Assembly (NCBI GenBank): GCA_000341795.1
Contig: AODO01000018.1
Coordinates: 124,001-188,000, forward strand
Reading direction: 5' to 3'
Source: Rhodococcus triatomae BKS 15-14
GTDB lineage: Bacteria > Actinomycetota > Actinomycetes > Mycobacteriales > Mycobacteriaceae
Length of the DNA stretch: 64,000 bases
A program made the position numbers and the translations under genes. This document shows positions 8,533 to 16,227 of this stretch, piece by piece; the first letter of the stretch is position 1, and every line of letters starts with the position of its first letter. The notes under the pieces are model-generated. The model had not been told where the DNA came from. It saw nothing but the letters and a program-made list of their open reading frames with translations, and searched no databases.

Positions 8533-9717
8533 TCATCGAGGCGCGGGCGCTACCCCGGCGCGGATGCGGCTCACCTCGGAGCGCGCGAACTCCACGGCCG
8601 GGGTGTCCCGGCCTCCCGCGCCGGCCAATGCGTCCGCGAGGTCGGCGATCGCGTCGAGGACGTGACCGTTGCGAGTGCGGTCCTCACGGGTTGCTCCGCC
8701 CTTGCGGAACGACTTGCGCGCCTTGCTGTCCCCGCACATCGCCGCACTCTCCGCCGCGGTGACCACACCGAGGTCGACCTCGGGTGCCAGGACGTCGCGC
8801 ATGAACTCCCGTTCGCGGGGAACGGTCATCCGGAACACCCGGACGGCCAGGTACAGCGCCACCACGATGATGATCAGCATCGCGACGACCACCAGTGCTC
8901 CGTTGCCCCGGACGAGTGCGGCCATCGAGTCCCAGACACCGTGGAGAAGCATCGCGGCGGCCATCAGGGCGAGGCCGCGTCCGACCCGCCGCGGCTCCGC
9001 CGGTCGGCCGAGCAGATACACCAGGCCGGCGCAGAACACCGCGCTGTACAGGATGTGCGCGGCGATCCCGACGCCCATTCGCATCCAGACCGTACCCATC
9101 GCCGCGGCCACCTGATTGGCACCGAACTGGGAGCCAGCCGAGTTCAATGCGTAGACGACGTCTTCGGCGATCTGGAAGCCGAGGCCGAGAAAGGCGCCGA
9201 CGATGAATCCGTCGAATGCCGTGCGGATCAGTCTCGGCGCCAACGCGATCAGTAGCAGCAGGCCGATGCCCTTGGCGATCTCCTCGGTGAACGGGGCAGC
9301 CAGCCCGGCTCCCCAGTCCAGCGCCCACGCCTGCCCGAAGGCCTTGGCGTACAGAGCACGCAGCGCGTCGTTCGCGTGCGCGGCCATCGTCCACGTCGCG
9401 GCCAGGGCGCCCCACGCGAACGCGGCGACGATCAGCTTCACGGGCTGCCGGGAGTAGCGATCGATGTGCTGGGTGAACCACCAGAAGAGAGCGCCGTACA
9501 CGCCGAACAGCACCACCGACACGGTGATGGCGCGCCCGTACGCACCCGAGGCGTTCGCCAGCATCGTCACGAACGTGAACGCGCCGCTCGTCACCAGGAG
9601 CAGGTACACCCAGAACGCCGCGTTGCGCGGCTGGTAGAAGGTGAACGACCGGCCCCAGCCGGAGTTCTCGACGGCGGCGACGCGTCGAGCATGCATGTCC
9701 TCGACTGTGGCGGTCAT
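8533..9717 (-). CDS. PrsW-family intramembrane metalloprotease
   Basis: The product is 394 aa with about eight hydrophobic segments. It carries the family's conserved sites: TEEIAKG (the E-E-x-x-K motif), FQIAEDVVYAL, the His-containing segment GVGIAAHILYSAVFCAG and the later MLLHGVWDSM. PrsW proteins cleave membrane-anchored anti-sigma factors (in Bacillus, RsiW) and thereby release sigma factors. The C-terminal ~90 residues are cytosolic and charged. The ATG overlaps the TGA of the upstream gene by ATGA, so the two are translationally coupled. No anti-sigma factor is adjacent, so the substrate is unknown. Confidence 0.88.
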   Translation of the reverse strand: MTATVEDMHARRVAAVENSGWGRSFTFYQPRNAAFWVYLLLVTSGAFTFVTMLANASGAYGRAITVSVVLFGVYGALFWWFTQHIDRYSRQPVKLIVAAFAWGALAATWTMAAHANDALRALYAKAFGQAWALDWGAGLAAPFTEEIAKGIGLLLLIALAPRLIRTAFDGFIVGAFLGLGFQIAEDVVYALNSAGSQFGANQVAAAMGTVWMRMGVGIAAHILYSAVFCAGLVYLLGRPAEPRRVGRGLALMAAAMLLHGVWDSMAALVRGNGALVVVAMLIIIVVALYLAVRVFRMTVPREREFMRDVLAPEVDLGVVTAAESAAMCGDSKARKSFRKGGATREDRTRNGHVLDAIADLADALAGAGGRDTPAVEFARSEVSRIRAGVAPAPR

Positions 9718-10370
9718 CGCGTCTCCTCCTCGGCTGCTCGAATGCTCGTGATCATCCGCGCTATCTGCTCGGCCTGCTGCTGTTCGGTGTCGGCCGGACC
9801 GACCGCGGTCACCTGAACACCGCGACCGTCGATCACGAAGGCCGCCAGCGCGCCGTCGAACCGGGGGCCTGCATACCGGGCGATGACACCCTGCTCACCG
9901 GACTCGGTGGTGACCGGCACCGGCGTCCCGTCGATGTGGATGTTCTCGTCGAGAGCCTGGGTGGTGTCCTTGATCTGCTGCAGGAGCGCTCGGGCGTCAC
10001 CGGGGAACTCACCGGTGCGCACCGTGAGCGAGACGTCGCCGTCCACGACGGTCGCGGAGTCGGGGTACGACCCGCTGGTCGGTGCGTCCCCCACCCGGAC
10101 ACCGGACGTGATCCCCCAGCCGGGGGCGGGAACGAAGGTGACGCCGCGAACCTCCATCACGTCACCGTCGCCGACCTTGTCGTCGTAGGCGACGGAGTTG
10201 TCGATGGCGGGAAGGATCACCGCCATGACGAGGGCGAAGGCGAGGACGACGAGTGCGGGGACCAGCGTCGCACGGTCGAGTCCGAGCCATCGCCGATCGA
10301 CCGGCACCCACCGGTCGCCGGGGTCGAACGGCGGCGGAGGCGCCGAGTCGGGTGGTGCGGCGTGTGTCAT
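9714..10370 (-). CDS. Membrane-anchored protein of unknown function
   Basis: The product is 218 aa from ATG 10370, backed by TGGAGG. A Pro-rich cytosolic N-terminus (about 1-30) is followed by one transmembrane helix (TLVPALVVLAFALVMAVILPAI). The extracellular domain begins VAYDDKVGDGDVMEVRGVTFVPAPGWGI and resembles the exported domains of other Mycobacteriales single-pass proteins. The 3' end overlaps the PrsW gene, so the two proteins are made together. A single-pass protein encoded with an intramembrane protease could be its partner or substrate; this is inference. Confidence 0.75.
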   Translation of the reverse strand: MTHAAPPDSAPPPPFDPGDRWVPVDRRWLGLDRATLVPALVVLAFALVMAVILPAIDNSVAYDDKVGDGDVMEVRGVTFVPAPGWGITSGVRVGDAPTSGSYPDSATVVDGDVSLTVRTGEFPGDARALLQQIKDTTQALDENIHIDGTPVPVTTESGEQGVIARYAGPRFDGALAAFVIDGRGVQVTAVGPADTEQQQAEQIARMITSIRAAEEETR

Positions 10371-10487
10371 CGAACCTCCAGGGTCGCACTGTCGGGGCTG
10401 AGGAAACTCTATGCGCGGCTGTCCAACCGCACGCGGATCGACACAATCCGACAATTCACCCATTCTCGTTCGCCGATCCCGCACTGC

Positions 10488-10493
10488 TATCGT
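10488..10493 (+). promoter_or_regulatory. -10 element for a leaderless transcript of the WS/DGAT-like gene
   Basis: TATCGT is followed by 6 nt and then GTG 10500. With the usual 6-7 nt between -10 box and start site, the mRNA would begin at or next to that GTG. This is why GTG 10500 is preferred over ATG 10509. Confidence 0.55.
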
Positions 10494-10499
10494 CGCCCG

Positions 10500-11867
10500 G
10501 TGCCGCGGATGACCAGCAATGACGCGCAGTCGTATTGGATCTCGCGCCGGATTCCGACCGACCAGTTCCTGCTGTACTGCTTCGTCGACTCGACCGAGCC
10601 GCTGTCGACGGTGCGGAGACAGCTCCTGACGCGTGCGGCGACGCTCGGCGACCTGAGCACGCGGGTGCGTGAGGTGCCCGGCCGCCTCGACCTTCCGCAC
10701 TGGGTGCCGGCGGCCCCGGGAGCGTCGTCGATTCGGCTGCACGAGAACGTCGGAACGTGGCGGGACTGCCTGAACGTACTCGGGGAACTCGTGCTCGATC
10801 AGGTCGACGCCGATGAACTGCCCTGGCGGATACACCTTTTCGGTCCGCTGATGGATGCGCCGGGCAGCGGCGGCGCCGCGTGCGTGGTCGCGGTTCTGCA
10901 GGTCTCCCACGCCCTCGCCGACGGGCGCCGGGCCTCGGCGATCGCCCGCGACCTGTTCGCCGAGAGGCCGCCGACGCCGACGCGACCGCTGCCGCCCTGG
11001 CGCCCCGGGTGGGCGTCCGCCGTCGCGCTGGCGCGACTGCCGTTGCAGGTCGGCCGGATGCTGGCGCGTGCACGGCCCGCTCACCTCGCGTACCGGCAAC
11101 TCGAACGTGACACCGCCGCCGGCCTGGTCCCGGCGAAACCGGCCGGCGGCCCGCTCCTGCCGACCAATGCCGCACCGGACGACACGCGAACCCTGGCGGC
11201 CGTCGTCGTCCCGGCTGCCGACCTGAGAGGTCCCGGAGTCTCTGTCACCGTCGGTGCGATGACGGCCATCTCCCTGGCGCTCGGCCGATACCTGGACGAT
11301 CGCGGGGTCGACCCCTCGGCGCTCGCGGCGGAAGTCACCGTGGCGAAGCCCGGGAAACCGCACGCCCGCAACCACTTCCGCAACTTCGCCGTCGAGCTTC
11401 ACCTGGAAATCGAGGATCTCGCCGGACGCGCCGCCGCCATCGCGGGGTCGCTCCGGCGCCGCAGAGTCCGCGCCGACCACCCGTCGGGGGTTGCCGCCGA
11501 TCGCGCCCTCGATGCGGTGCCCGCGCCGCTGCTGCGGCACGGAATCGAGCACTTCGACTTCACGGCCGTCCCCGACGAGGTCACCGGGCACACGGTCGTG
11601 TCGAGCGTCGACCGCGGACCGGCCGACCTGGTTCTCGCCGGCGGACGGGTCGGGTTCACGGCGGGCTTCCCCGCCCTGTCCCGGTTCATGGGGCTCACTC
11701 ACGGCGTCCACGGCATCGGCGATCGCGTCACGATTTCCGTCGCCACCTCCCCGTCCGTGGTTCCCGACCTGGACACGTACGAGCGGCTGCTCTGTGACGC
11801 AGTCGCGGAGGTCGCTCACGCCCTGCGTGCGGGTGGTGATCGGCTCGGGTCCGGCGCGTGTTCGTAG
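10500..11867 (+). CDS. WS/DGAT-like O-acyltransferase
   Basis: The product is 455 aa, the usual length of bacterial wax ester synthase/diacylglycerol acyltransferases. Supporting features are the N-terminal layout (DAQSYWISRRIPTDQFLLYCFVD), PWRIHLFGPL before the active site, QVSHALADGRR in place of the classical HHxxxDG, and the C-terminal domain with NHFRNFAVELHLEI and FTAGFPALSRFMGLTHGVHGIGDRVTISV. The catalytic second His and the D-G are kept, while the first His is Ser. Such enzymes acylate alcohols or diacylglycerol for storage lipid, typical of Rhodococcus. The substitution makes the substrate uncertain, and a PapA-like role is an alternative. Confidence 0.82.
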   Translation: MPRMTSNDAQSYWISRRIPTDQFLLYCFVDSTEPLSTVRRQLLTRAATLGDLSTRVREVPGRLDLPHWVPAAPGASSIRLHENVGTWRDCLNVLGELVLDQVDADELPWRIHLFGPLMDAPGSGGAACVVAVLQVSHALADGRRASAIARDLFAERPPTPTRPLPPWRPGWASAVALARLPLQVGRMLARARPAHLAYRQLERDTAAGLVPAKPAGGPLLPTNAAPDDTRTLAAVVVPAADLRGPGVSVTVGAMTAISLALGRYLDDRGVDPSALAAEVTVAKPGKPHARNHFRNFAVELHLEIEDLAGRAAAIAGSLRRRRVRADHPSGVAADRALDAVPAPLLRHGIEHFDFTAVPDEVTGHTVVSSVDRGPADLVLAGGRVGFTAGFPALSRFMGLTHGVHGIGDRVTISVATSPSVVPDLDTYERLLCDAVAEVAHALRAGGDRLGSGACS

Positions 11868-11947
11868 CGGACGCGTGCGTAGCGCCGCTAGTGTGGCCCA
11901 TGCCGGACCGACGTCGGTCCGGTGACGCAACGGGAAGGAAGTCCGCC

Positions 11948-12037
11948 ATGTCGACCCTGATCTTCGATGCCCTTGTTCCCTACGTGGGCGAGAAATCGGC
12001 CGCCGAATTGGCCGCGCTGCTGGCCGTCGGGCCCTGA
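11948..12037 (+). CDS. 29-aa small protein
   Basis: ATG 11948 is preceded by a strong ribosome-binding site (GGGAAGGAAG, 7 nt spacing) and followed after 29 codons by TGA and a terminator hairpin. The peptide MSTLIFDALVPYVGEKSAAE continues with Leu/Ala residues to ALLAVGP. It is amphipathic with two short hydrophobic stretches. Its own signals and terminator suggest a real short transcript. Function is unknown. Confidence 0.6.
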   Translation: MSTLIFDALVPYVGEKSAAELAALLAVGP

Positions 12038-12060
12038 TCGGACGCGAATCACAGACATTC

Positions 12061-12091
12061 GGCCCGGTGGAGCGTTCGGCTCCGCCGGGCC
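12061..12091 (+). terminator. Hairpin terminator after the 29-aa gene
   Basis: GGCCCGGTGGAGC pairs with GCTCCGCCGGGCC around a GTTC loop, with one G-T wobble. It lies between the small gene and the convergent winged-helix gene and could serve both. Confidence 0.8.
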
Positions 12092-12109
12092 TCGTCGTGT
12101 CCCGGGTCC

Positions 12110-13230
12110 TCAGCCCGCGACGGTGACGCCCCCGAACGCCACGCCGCGGAACTTGGCGAGCCCCGCCGCCCGATCCTCGACCTCGGCGCGCTCCGGCTTC
12201 GACAGCGCACGCCACGGCGTCGTCTCGACCCTGAGCGTGCGGCCCGACGTCCGGGGACGCCACTCGCCGACCAGTTCGCCGCCGACCGCGATCGCGCCGG
12301 GGCGACCCAACGTCGGCCACATCGACTTCACCTTCGCCGGATCCGACACGAGGATCTCGCGGTCCTTCAGTTGCAGGTAGGGGTCGTAGGGGCCCAGCAG
12401 TTGCACCGACCGGTCGAGCGGTGGCGCGAGCAGCGCATCGACGTCGGCGGCGAGCGCAGAGCGACTCACCCCGTCCACCGCGACCTCGACCGCATCGGAC
12501 GGCCAGTGCGCCTTCACGTCCCGGACCGGGGCGTCGACGTACGCCGCGACCGCCTTCGGATCGCTCGGACCGAAGAAGTGCAGGTAGCCGCGGACCACGT
12601 CGAACCGCGGCTCGGCGTCGGTGCCCATGTGCGTGTACGCCTTCGCCCGCCAGCCGGGGATGCGTTCGAGCACCGGGGGCGACGTGTTCGGGCGCAGTTC
12701 CAGACCCGCCTGAAGCGCGGCCAGCCGGAACGGCATCTCGTACAGGTGCGTCGCGTTGCACGGCCGGCAGAATCGCAGGTACGGCTCCGGCATCCGCGCC
12801 GTCAGCTGCGACGACATGTCGCCCTTCACGGTGGGCGCGCGGACGATGTCGCGCATCTCGTGCGCAACGGCGCGCAGCGCGTCGAGTGTCGGGATCCCTG
12901 CTGCCTTCAGTGGGCGGTTCGCGTCGAAGATTCTCTTGGCGGCGTCCGCCTCCGACAGCGGGGCCGTTGCGACCGCCACCCGCGGCAGGTCGGTGCGGCG
13001 ATAACAGTGCGGCGCGCCACGCAGCGTCCACGCCAGCGCGAGCGCGCCGTTCGTGTCGGCCGGTGTGCCGCGCACGTGCAGCGCCAGCGCCGCGCCGTCG
13101 GGACCGGTGTTCTGGACTCCGAGGTCGAGGAGATCGCAGTCGGCGGAATCGACCGCGACGCCGGGCGGTCCAGTTGCTGCACGTGCCAGCGATAGGCGAG
13201 CACCTGTGCGCGGGACACCTCGATGGTCAT
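12110..13230 (-). pseudogene. Winged-helix DNA-binding protein (HTH_42/AlkZ-like) with a frameshift
   Basis: The start MTIEVSRAQVLAYRWHVQQLDRP (ATG 13230) is in one frame. The remainder, beginning GVAVDSADCDLLDLGVQNTG and running to 12110, is in another. Together they read as one ~373-aa protein of the winged-helix family that includes the DNA glycosylases AlkZ and YcaQ: LAWTLRGAPHCYRRTDL, YLRFCRPCNATHLYEMPFRLAALQAGL, LLGPYDPYLQLKDRE and VGGELVGEWRP. The break lies at about 13161-13167 in a short C/G run and needs one extra base to repair. It is either a decayed gene or a sequence error. The downstream frame alone could start at 13075 but would lack the first ~50 residues. Confidence 0.75.
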
Positions 13231-13321
13231 TTTCCCGAGTCTAGGAGCGATGTCCGACACGGCCGTGCGTCGGCGCCGTGGAGACACGGAGCGCGTCGGC
13301 GCAGTCGAGGCGCGAGGCGGA

Positions 13322-13705
13322 TCAGCGGTTGTCCACCTGGTACGACTCGATCCGGCACATCTTCCCGTCCCGGAAGTGGAAGTGGTCGCTGAAGATGCCG
13401 TTCAGTACGCCGCCGTCCGTGAACCGGGCCTCCACCGTCCCGAGGAGGACCACGATGTCGCCCTCCTCGACCATCCGGATCACCGTCAACGTCGGCGTCC
13501 CGGTGAACGCGTCGTTCTCGATCTCCTCGTCGAACGCCTCCTTGCCGGTGATCGAGAAATCTCCGGGCATCTCCCAGGTGACGTCGTCGGTGAGCAGGGC
13601 GAGGATCGCGTCGTGGTCGCCGGTGCGGAATCCCTCGACGTAGGCGAGGACCGTCCGCTTGTTCGGCGACAGCGACGGATCGGATTCGAACACTTCGGAG
13701 TTCAT
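13322..13705 (-). CDS. SnoaL/NTF2-like protein
   Basis: The product is 127 aa from ATG 13705, backed by AAGGAGA. The cone-shaped NTF2/SnoaL fold is visible in RTVLAYVEGFRTGDHDAILALLTDDVTWEMPGDFSITGKEAFDEEI and the closing strands VEARFTDGGVLNGIFSDHFHFRDGKMCRIESY. Members are small-molecule isomerases, hydrolases or non-enzymatic ligand binders. It lies 63 bp downstream of the ECF sigma gene on the same strand and is likely co-transcribed. The sigma factor itself ends in a related SnoaL-like domain, so both may bind similar ligands (inference). Confidence 0.85.
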   Translation of the reverse strand: MNSEVFESDPSLSPNKRTVLAYVEGFRTGDHDAILALLTDDVTWEMPGDFSITGKEAFDEEIENDAFTGTPTLTVIRMVEEGDIVVLLGTVEARFTDGGVLNGIFSDHFHFRDGKMCRIESYQVDNR

Positions 13706-13768
13706 GGCTCTCCTTCGCTCGGAGCACGCCGCCCGGCGCATCACCTCATCGTGGCACCGGAACGCCGC

Positions 13769-14671
13769 TCACGCACCGGAGTCGAGGACGACGTCCAGGG
13801 CGGCGATCGTGCCGGGGTCGGCGACCGCGTGGACCGCGACGATCCGGTCCCCGACGATCGTGAACGAGAACACCGCGCGCGGCCGGCCACCCGGTGCGTA
13901 GGCGACGCCCCTGATGCCGTCGACCGTGACCACCTGGGCGCCCTTCGCGCGACCGCTGAAGGTCGTGGCGACGGCGAGCGCGCCGTGCATCTCGGCCGTG
14001 AGCGGCGGGGCGCCGTGGGCGACAGCCGCACCGGAGGTGGTGACGGCGATCGCGTCCGCCCTGAGCACGACGTCGGGATCGAGCAGGTCGAGGAGATCCT
14101 CGAATCGGCCCTCCCGGGAGGCCGCGAGGAATGCCTCGACGACACGGTCGCGGCGGCGGGTGTCGGCGGTGTCGGGGGAGCCGCCCTGGACACGTCTGCG
14201 CGCCCGGCTCGTGAGCTGACGCGTCGCGGCAGGGGAGCGGCCGACGATCCGGGCGACGTCGTCGAACGGCATGCCGAACAGATCGTGCAGGACGAACGCG
14301 AGCCGCTCGGCCGGCGCGAGGGTGTCGAGAACGACGAGAAGCGCGACACCGATCGAATCGGCAAGCAACGCTTCGCTCTCCGGTCCGGCGTCGGTGCTCT
14401 CGCGCGGTTCCGGCAGTGCCGGGGACTCCAGCGGAACCTCGTCGCGGGAGCTGCGCGTCCGCAGCATGTCCAGGCAGACACGGCTCAGGACGGTGGTGAG
14501 CCAGCCGCCGAGGTTGGCGACGTCGTCGGCGCCCGCCCGGTTCAGTCGCAGCCACGTCTCCTGGACCGCGTCGTCCGCCTCGGACGTCGATCCGAGCATT
14601 CGGAATCCGACCGCCCGCAGGTGGTCGCGATGCTCCTCGAACCGCCTCGTCAGAATCTCGGTATCCGTCAT
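13769..14671 (-). CDS. ECF41-like/SigJ-type sigma factor with SnoaL-like C-terminal domain
   Basis: The product is 300 aa. Sigma region 2 is at about 8-70 (RRFEEHRDHLRAVGFRMLGS, SEADDAVQETWLRL), then a linker containing ALPEPRE, then region 4 (LAPAERLAFVLHDLFGMPFDDVARIVGRSPAATRQLTSRAR). From ~175 on there is a SnoaL-like extension (RVVEAFLAASREGRFEDLLDLLDPDVVLRAD). This domain order and the linker motif are those of the ECF41 group, in which the C-terminal extension modulates activity instead of an anti-sigma factor. ECF41 genes are typically beside carboxymuconolactone-decarboxylase or similar genes, as here, and recognise TGTCACA-N16-CGTC, which is present in the intergenic region. Confidence 0.9.
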   Translation of the reverse strand: MTDTEILTRRFEEHRDHLRAVGFRMLGSTSEADDAVQETWLRLNRAGADDVANLGGWLTTVLSRVCLDMLRTRSSRDEVPLESPALPEPRESTDAGPESEALLADSIGVALLVVLDTLAPAERLAFVLHDLFGMPFDDVARIVGRSPAATRQLTSRARRRVQGGSPDTADTRRRDRVVEAFLAASREGRFEDLLDLLDPDVVLRADAIAVTTSGAAVAHGAPPLTAEMHGALAVATTFSGRAKGAQVVTVDGIRGVAYAPGGRPRAVFSFTIVGDRIVAVHAVADPGTIAALDVVLDSGA

Positions 14672-14672
14672 G

Positions 14673-14699
14673 TGTCACATTCTCCGATCTCGATCCGTC
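14673..14699 (+). promoter_or_regulatory. ECF41-type promoter (TGTCACA-N16-CGTC)
   Basis: TGTCACA at 14673-14679 and CGTC at 14696-14699 are separated by exactly 16 nt. This reproduces the ECF41 consensus as known from the family. It is oriented toward the AhpD-like gene starting at 14746 and starts 2 nt from the sigma gene's own ATG on the other strand, leaving a leader of about 40 nt. Confidence 0.85.
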
Positions 14700-14745
14700 A
14701 GAGGGATGACGGACACCATTCGACGAATGTGACGAGGAGACGGCC

Positions 14746-15201
14746 ATGAAGGCTCGGATGAACAACCCCGCGATCGTGCTGCCCGGCGCCGTGGCGGCGC
14801 TGCAGGCGGTCGGACGCACCACGGAGAACGCCGGTCTGCCGGCCGGCACCGTGCACCTGGTGCACCTGAGGGCCAGCCAGATCAACGGCTGCAGCGTGTG
14901 CGTCGAGATGCACTCGGCGGAGGCACTCGCGGACGGATTCGACACGGCCAAGGTGTTCGCGGTCGCGGCGTGGCGGGAGTCCCCGCACTTCACCGACGCC
15001 GAACGGGCCGCACTCGCACTCGCCGAGTCGGTCACCCGGCTCGCCGACAGGCCGGACCCGGTCCCCGACGACGTCTGGGACGACGCCGCCGACCACTACG
15101 ACGAGCCGCAGCTCGCCGCCCTGATCATGCAGATCTCGCTGATCAACGTGTGGAACCGACTCAACGCCACCGTGAAGCAACCGGCGGGCCAGTCCTGGTG
15201 A
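14746..15201 (+). CDS. AhpD-like/carboxymuconolactone decarboxylase family protein
   Basis: The product is 151 aa. The AhpD core HLVHLRASQINGCSVCVEMHSAEAL contains the redox C-x-x-C and the nearby His of alkylhydroperoxidase-like proteins, followed by AVAAWRESPHFTDAERAALALAESVT and the C-terminal helix ISLINVWNRLNATVK. Such proteins reduce peroxides through the Cys pair or act on ring-opened aromatics. The start ATG is behind GAGGAGA. The gene is divergent from the sigma factor and directly downstream of its consensus promoter, so it is the probable target, with an oxidative-stress role inferred. Confidence 0.88.
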   Translation: MKARMNNPAIVLPGAVAALQAVGRTTENAGLPAGTVHLVHLRASQINGCSVCVEMHSAEALADGFDTAKVFAVAAWRESPHFTDAERAALALAESVTRLADRPDPVPDDVWDDAADHYDEPQLAALIMQISLINVWNRLNATVKQPAGQSW

Positions 15202-15210
15202 GGTGCTGTG

Positions 15211-15241
15211 GGCGGGCCACGGCTACCGGTGACGGCCCGCC
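15211..15241. terminator. Hairpin between convergent AhpD-like and zeta toxin genes
   Basis: GGCGGGCC (15211-15218) pairs with GGCCCGCC (15234-15241), and an inner CGG-CTA-CCG hairpin fills the loop. It spans the ends of both genes. Confidence 0.6.
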
Positions 15242-15804
15242 GTCGTGAGCTCGGCCGGAGTCCACACCGGCCAGGTGATCTCACCCGTTGCGTCGCCGTC
15301 GACGAATCGCGCGACGATTCGGGTGAGGTCCGGGGCGGTGTTGTCGTACACCGTTGCATGGTCGGCGCGATCGATCGCGTCGGCGACCAACGCCCACAGC
15401 CGGGTGAAGCGTTCGCGAATCTTCGCCTCGGGCACCGAGTGTCCGCCCTCGATCACCCGCTCGGCGACACGGGCGACGGACAGTTCGACCGGAACCAGGA
15501 TCACGTGCAGTACGACGACGTACCCGCATTCGTGTGCGCGTTCGATGATCCCCAGCTTCGACGGATGTGAGAACACCGTCTCCGCGATGAACGATTCACC
15601 CTGGTCGATGAGGGCGTCACGGATGGTTGCCGCGATCTTGGCGGCCTCGTAAGAGTGTTCTTCGGCGGTGTCGGGCCAGCGATCCCTGGCGATCACGTCG
15701 GCGTTGACGAAGACGCTGCCGGGGAGGAGCGGCGCCAGGCGCTGCTCGACGAAAGTGGACTTACCTGCGCCGTTCGGTCCGACGATCAGGTCCAGTCGTT
15801 TCAC
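15223..15804 (-). CDS. Zeta-toxin-like kinase
   Basis: The product is 193 aa. It opens with the Walker A sequence LIVGPNGAGKSTF, then NADVIARDRWPDTAEEHSYEAAKIAATIRDALI, the substrate-binding stretch FIAETVFSHPSKL, and the lid-like VIEGGHSVPEAKIRERFTRLW. These are the hallmarks of zeta toxins, which phosphorylate UDP-N-acetylglucosamine and so block peptidoglycan synthesis; some homologues are non-toxic nucleotide kinases. The ATG overlaps the TGA of the upstream antitoxin-like gene (ATGA), so toxin production depends on antitoxin translation. The pair forms a compact operon behind a palindromic operator. Confidence 0.85.
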   Translation of the reverse strand: MKRLDLIVGPNGAGKSTFVEQRLAPLLPGSVFVNADVIARDRWPDTAEEHSYEAAKIAATIRDALIDQGESFIAETVFSHPSKLGIIERAHECGYVVVLHVILVPVELSVARVAERVIEGGHSVPEAKIRERFTRLWALVADAIDRADHATVYDNTAPDLTRIVARFVDGDATGEITWPVWTPAELTTAGRHR

Positions 15805-16178
15805 AGGATGATCTGCGTGCCGTCCGGAAGCTGCTTGACGACGCGGCCTCGATTGTCGAGAAAGATCGTCGCCCGGCCCTGCTCGGCGCGATCAGTGACG
15901 TGGTTGCCCTCGGCGAGCGACTCTTCGAGTGCGGCCGCGACCTCGGCGTTGAACACTGCACCTTCCTCGGTGGAGAGTTCCTTCACCGGCAACCGCCCAG
16001 TGAGAGCCGCCTCGACACGTCGCCGCGCGACCTGCCGCTGGTCCGAGACCTCGCGGCCCACCCGGGCCCAGTGCTCGAGTTGCTGGCGGGCCGAACGGTG
16101 CTCCCGTTCGCCCTCGGTTGCCGCCGCGTCGAACAGCTCCGACGAAAACCGGGTGACCTTGTCGGCAGTATCCGTCAT
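15801..16178 (-). CDS. ParD-like antitoxin of the zeta toxin pair
   Basis: The product is 125 aa from ATG 16178, with a near-perfect AGGAGG ribosome-binding site 5 nt upstream. The N-terminal half (KVTRFSSELFDAAATEGEREHRSARQQLEHWARVGREV) matches the ParD-like antitoxin family, a ribbon-helix-helix-type DNA-binding part. The C-terminal half is a neutralising tail ending in TIFLDNRGRVVKQLPDGTQIIL. This is not the classical epsilon antitoxin of Gram-positive plasmids, so the system is a hybrid pairing seen in actinobacteria. It should repress its own operon through the palindrome at 16211-16227. Confidence 0.8.
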   Translation of the reverse strand: MTDTADKVTRFSSELFDAAATEGEREHRSARQQLEHWARVGREVSDQRQVARRRVEAALTGRLPVKELSTEEGAVFNAEVAAALEESLAEGNHVTDRAEQGRATIFLDNRGRVVKQLPDGTQIIL

Positions 16179-16208
16179 GGTTCCTCCTGGAGCGTGGACC
16201 TTCGCCCA

Positions 16209-16227
16209 AGTGTAGCAATCTGCTACA
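16209..16227 (-). promoter_or_regulatory. Operator and -10 box of the toxin-antitoxin operon
   Basis: TGTAGCA-ATC-TGCTACA (16211-16227) is a perfect 7+3+7 inverted repeat. On the minus strand its downstream half merges with TACACT (16214-16209), a good -10 box about 31 nt before the antitoxin ATG. Binding there would block RNA polymerase directly, as expected for antitoxin autorepression. Confidence 0.8.

Noticed and set aside
9714-13031. Minus-strand open frame of about 1,100 codons
   Set aside because: It spans two unrelated real genes and runs antisense to the WS/DGAT-like gene. Only the 3' part (9714-10370) has coding character; the rest is an artefact of high GC.
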